NCBI GenBank assembly: GCA_023397675.1
Contig: JAEWTV010000113.1
Span: 1-23,104, forward strand
Length of the DNA: 23,104 nucleotides
Direction of reading: 5' to 3'
Source of the DNA: Bacillota bacterium
Lineage (GTDB): Bacteria > Bacillota > Clostridia > Acetivibrionales > JANLFN01
A model generated the notes under the pieces. It worked only from the letters and a program-made list of their open reading frames with translations. It did not search any database and was not told where the DNA came from. The position numbers were made by a program, and so were the translations under genes. How positions within the stretch are numbered: position 1 is the first letter of the stretch; each line of letters starts with the position of its first letter. Below, in pieces: positions 21,798 to 23,104 of this stretch.

Positions 21798-21825
21798 ACC
21801 ATTTTGTCGGTGTCGACAATATGGT
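21798..21825. promoter_or_regulatory. 12-bp inverted repeat with GTGT/ACAC spacer
   Basis: ACCATTTTGTCG and CGACAATATGGT are inverted copies with one mismatch and a four-base spacer. The outer end runs into the holin stop codon at 21825-21827. It could be an RNA hairpin at the end of the lysis mRNA or an operator. Confidence 0.5.
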
Positions 21826-22022
21826 TAAAATTCATTTGCGTTCGTGGGGTTATTCAGCACGCCAAACGCTACCAGGATGCCAAGCACGGCGTCGATCAGC
21901 GCCTGAAATGCAGCCTGCGATACGCCGATCAGATCATACAGGCCAATGTGCCCGAAAAGAGTAAGCAACGTTGCGGCGATGGCTGCCCATACAACCTTGG
22001 ATTTAAAACGGTTTTGTGTCAT
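21825..22022 (-). CDS. holin, two transmembrane helices, 65 aa
   Basis: The ATG at 22022 follows AGAGGA. After a basic start (MTQNRFKSKVVW) come two hydrophobic helices, about residues 10-28 and 38-56. The ending 'GVLNNPTNANEF' is characteristic of phi-LC3-type and related Bacillota phage holins. Holins form pores in the cytoplasmic membrane at a set time and release the endolysin. The gene lies between the XhlA-like gene and the ejection-protein gene, downstream of the endolysin. The assignment rests on the helix topology, the C-terminal motif and the lysis context. Confidence 0.85.
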   Translation of the reverse strand: MTQNRFKSKVVWAAIAATLLTLFGHIGLYDLIGVSQAAFQALIDAVLGILVAFGVLNNPTNANEF

Positions 22023-22034
22023 GGTATTTCCTCT

Positions 22035-22379
22035 CTACGGCTTTAAGCCGATTTGTCCGAATATGTACCCAGCAACAGCGCCAAGCGCGAGGATGAACAG
22101 CGCCCAGGTAAGCTGTTTCCACTTGCCCGCTGGCTCCTGCTCAATGCATGTGATCCTGGTTCCAAGCCCGTCAACTTTTTTCTCGATACTCCCAACCTTT
22201 TCATTTAGGCTGGATATTCCGTTGGTAAGGCGTTCAATCACCACAAGCAAGCGCCCTTGCTCTTTCTGCTCCTTCTCCACGCCGTCCAATCGCTCGTGGG
22301 CGCGTTCGCACGATTCGGTGTTGAGGGCGGATTCTTGTTTGAGGGACATCACTTCTTTGGTGAGCTCTTGTGTCGTCAT
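22035..22379 (-). CDS. XhlA-like coiled-coil membrane protein, 114 aa
   Basis: The ATG at 22379 follows AAGGGAT. Residues 1-80 are a charged coiled coil (LTKEVMSLKQESALNTESCE; LNEKVGSIEKKVDGLG). One membrane helix follows, about residues 89-109 (LTWALFILALGAVAGYIFGQ). This topology, with a long cytosolic coil and a single C-terminal anchor, matches the haemolysin XhlA family, which helps holins in Bacillota phage lysis. It lies 12 bases before the holin gene, which fits a lysis cassette. It lacks a signal peptide, so a spanin role is unlikely. Confidence 0.75.
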   Translation of the reverse strand: MTTQELTKEVMSLKQESALNTESCERAHERLDGVEKEQKEQGRLLVVIERLTNGISSLNEKVGSIEKKVDGLGTRITCIEQEPAGKWKQLTWALFILALGAVAGYIFGQIGLKP

Positions 22380-22452
22380 GGCGGTCTATCCCTTCATCGT
22401 TTGTAAAAGCCCCTCACAGGCCCGTACACGGCTCCCTGGCGCGGTGTAGCAT

Positions 22453-23100
22453 TTACTCCACCGCCTTTGTCGCGCCAGCATGTAACGAAACGATCTCGTC
22501 TGCTTGCGATTCTGTGAGGTTTGGGATGGTGACGGTGTATTTGATAGGTACATCGTACTGCCCGGCGACAAGTTCCCAGTTTGGCCGACCGTAGCCGGAA
22601 ATGGACGCGTTTGACAGTTTATATTTTCCGCTTCCTACCGCGTTGCTTTTGTTTCCTTCGACCGTATAGACGTAAGAAGCGTCAACCGCGGTCACTATGC
22701 CGGTGTGCTTTCCGTAGTTGATGTCGTTTTTTGCGGGGTCTGTAAAGAAAATCTGATCCCCGATTTGCGGTTCAGCAAAAAGCCGCTTTGCCTTTTTGTA
22801 GTAATTGCGGCTATATCTAACCCCCGCGCCAAGTGATTTTGTAGGCTGGTATATCATCAGGCGGCCAGTTGGGTTTCCAAAGGCTTCCGTAAACATGCTG
22901 TCTACAAAAACGTCGCACCACGCAACGCCGTTCTTTCTGCCATTGTAAAACCCGACGATGCTATCCAAAAGCTTGGCAAACCGGGTATAGTTTTTTGTTC
23001 CAACATTTGCCGTAAAATTGTCCAGGTTTTTGTTGCTGGCCTTTTCTTTGTACCCAATGTAGGATTTTGCGTGAGCAACGAGATATTCTTGAGCGGTCAT
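22453..23100 (-). CDS. CHAP-domain endolysin, 215 aa
   Basis: This peptidoglycan hydrolase should break host cell walls at the end of infection. The CHAP core covers about residues 10-180. It includes 'SYIGYKEKASNKNLDNF', the catalytic Cys62 in 'GVAWCDVFVD', 'PQIGDQIFF', the catalytic His132 in 'GKHTGIVTAVD', and 'VYTVEGN', with Glu148 and Asn150 completing the site. 'SGYGRPNWE' closes the domain. Only about 30 residues remain after it (YTVTIPNLTESQADEIVSLH), too short for a usual binding domain. The start is at 23098-23100, and its SD lies outside the window. The holin and XhlA-like genes follow downstream. Confidence 0.9.
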   Translation of the reverse strand: MTAQEYLVAHAKSYIGYKEKASNKNLDNFTANVGTKNYTRFAKLLDSIVGFYNGRKNGVAWCDVFVDSMFTEAFGNPTGRLMIYQPTKSLGAGVRYSRNYYKKAKRLFAEPQIGDQIFFTDPAKNDINYGKHTGIVTAVDASYVYTVEGNKSNAVGSGKYKLSNASISGYGRPNWELVAGQYDVPIKYTVTIPNLTESQADEIVSLHAGATKAVE

Positions 23101-23104
23101 TGTA

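Noticed and set aside
22386..22571. Minus-strand 61-codon frame overlapping the end of the endolysin
   Set aside because: It is a shadow of the endolysin frame with no SD and a product without similarity to lysis proteins.
1..23104. tRNA genes, integrase, att sites, toxin-antitoxin or restriction genes
   Set aside because: By eye, no cloverleaf with a typical T-loop motif was found between genes, and no protein with the motifs of those families is present. A tRNA scan could still find a divergent one.

Overview
This window looks like a stretch of tailed-phage or prophage genome from a Bacillota host, most likely a gut clostridium. Three observations support this: moderate GC with strong AGGAGG-type Shine-Dalgarno (SD) sites before almost every gene; tight overlapping phage genes, many joined by ATGA or TAATG; and families typical of clostridial phages (DUF3799-type PD-(D/E)XK nuclease, DnaD-like plus DnaC/IstB-like replication pair, ArpU/RinA-like late regulator, CHAP endolysin). 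No integrase, terminase, portal or capsid gene lies in the window, so lifestyle and virion type cannot be read directly.

Positions 1-12275 form one rightward early/middle operon. It opens with the tail of a protein carrying D-A-A-W/R repeats and several genes of unknown function. A recombination/replication block follows: a zinc-ribbon protein, a RecE/Cas4-like nuclease, SSB, a DnaD-like initiator and a DnaC/IstB-like ATPase. Then come accessory genes (an ASCH-like protein, a radical SAM enzyme, RusA resolvase, several small zinc-ribbon, Cys-rich or coiled-coil proteins). The last gene is an ArpU/RinA-like regulator that probably switches on late genes. A bidirectional terminator at about 12280-12307 closes the operon.

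Positions 12302-23100 form a convergent leftward late cluster. Read in its own direction it holds a CHAP endolysin, an XhlA-like coiled-coil membrane protein, a two-helix holin, a 244-residue Ala/Gln-rich helical protein and one 2889-residue giant. The giant has the architecture of a 'polyvalent' ejected virion protein: Pro/Thr linker, coiled coils, an ADP-ribosyltransferase-like domain and an LPD38-like C-terminal region. It is probably packaged in the capsid and injected with the DNA.

The most interesting signals are these. (1) An origin-like element inside the DnaD-like gene: 11-bp iterons that ignore the reading frame, then 15-bp direct repeats, then an inverted repeat. (2) The ADP-ribosyltransferase-like domain of the giant gene is an AT-rich island, about 41% GC by hand count against about 55% on both sides. 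(3) Two small genes are each bracketed by 18-19 nt direct repeats that carry the SD of the next gene, suggesting exchangeable cassettes. (4) A phage radical SAM enzyme of unknown substrate. (5) Two consecutive genes that appear to start at CTG. (6) Three stacked inverted repeats between the holin and the ejection-protein genes.
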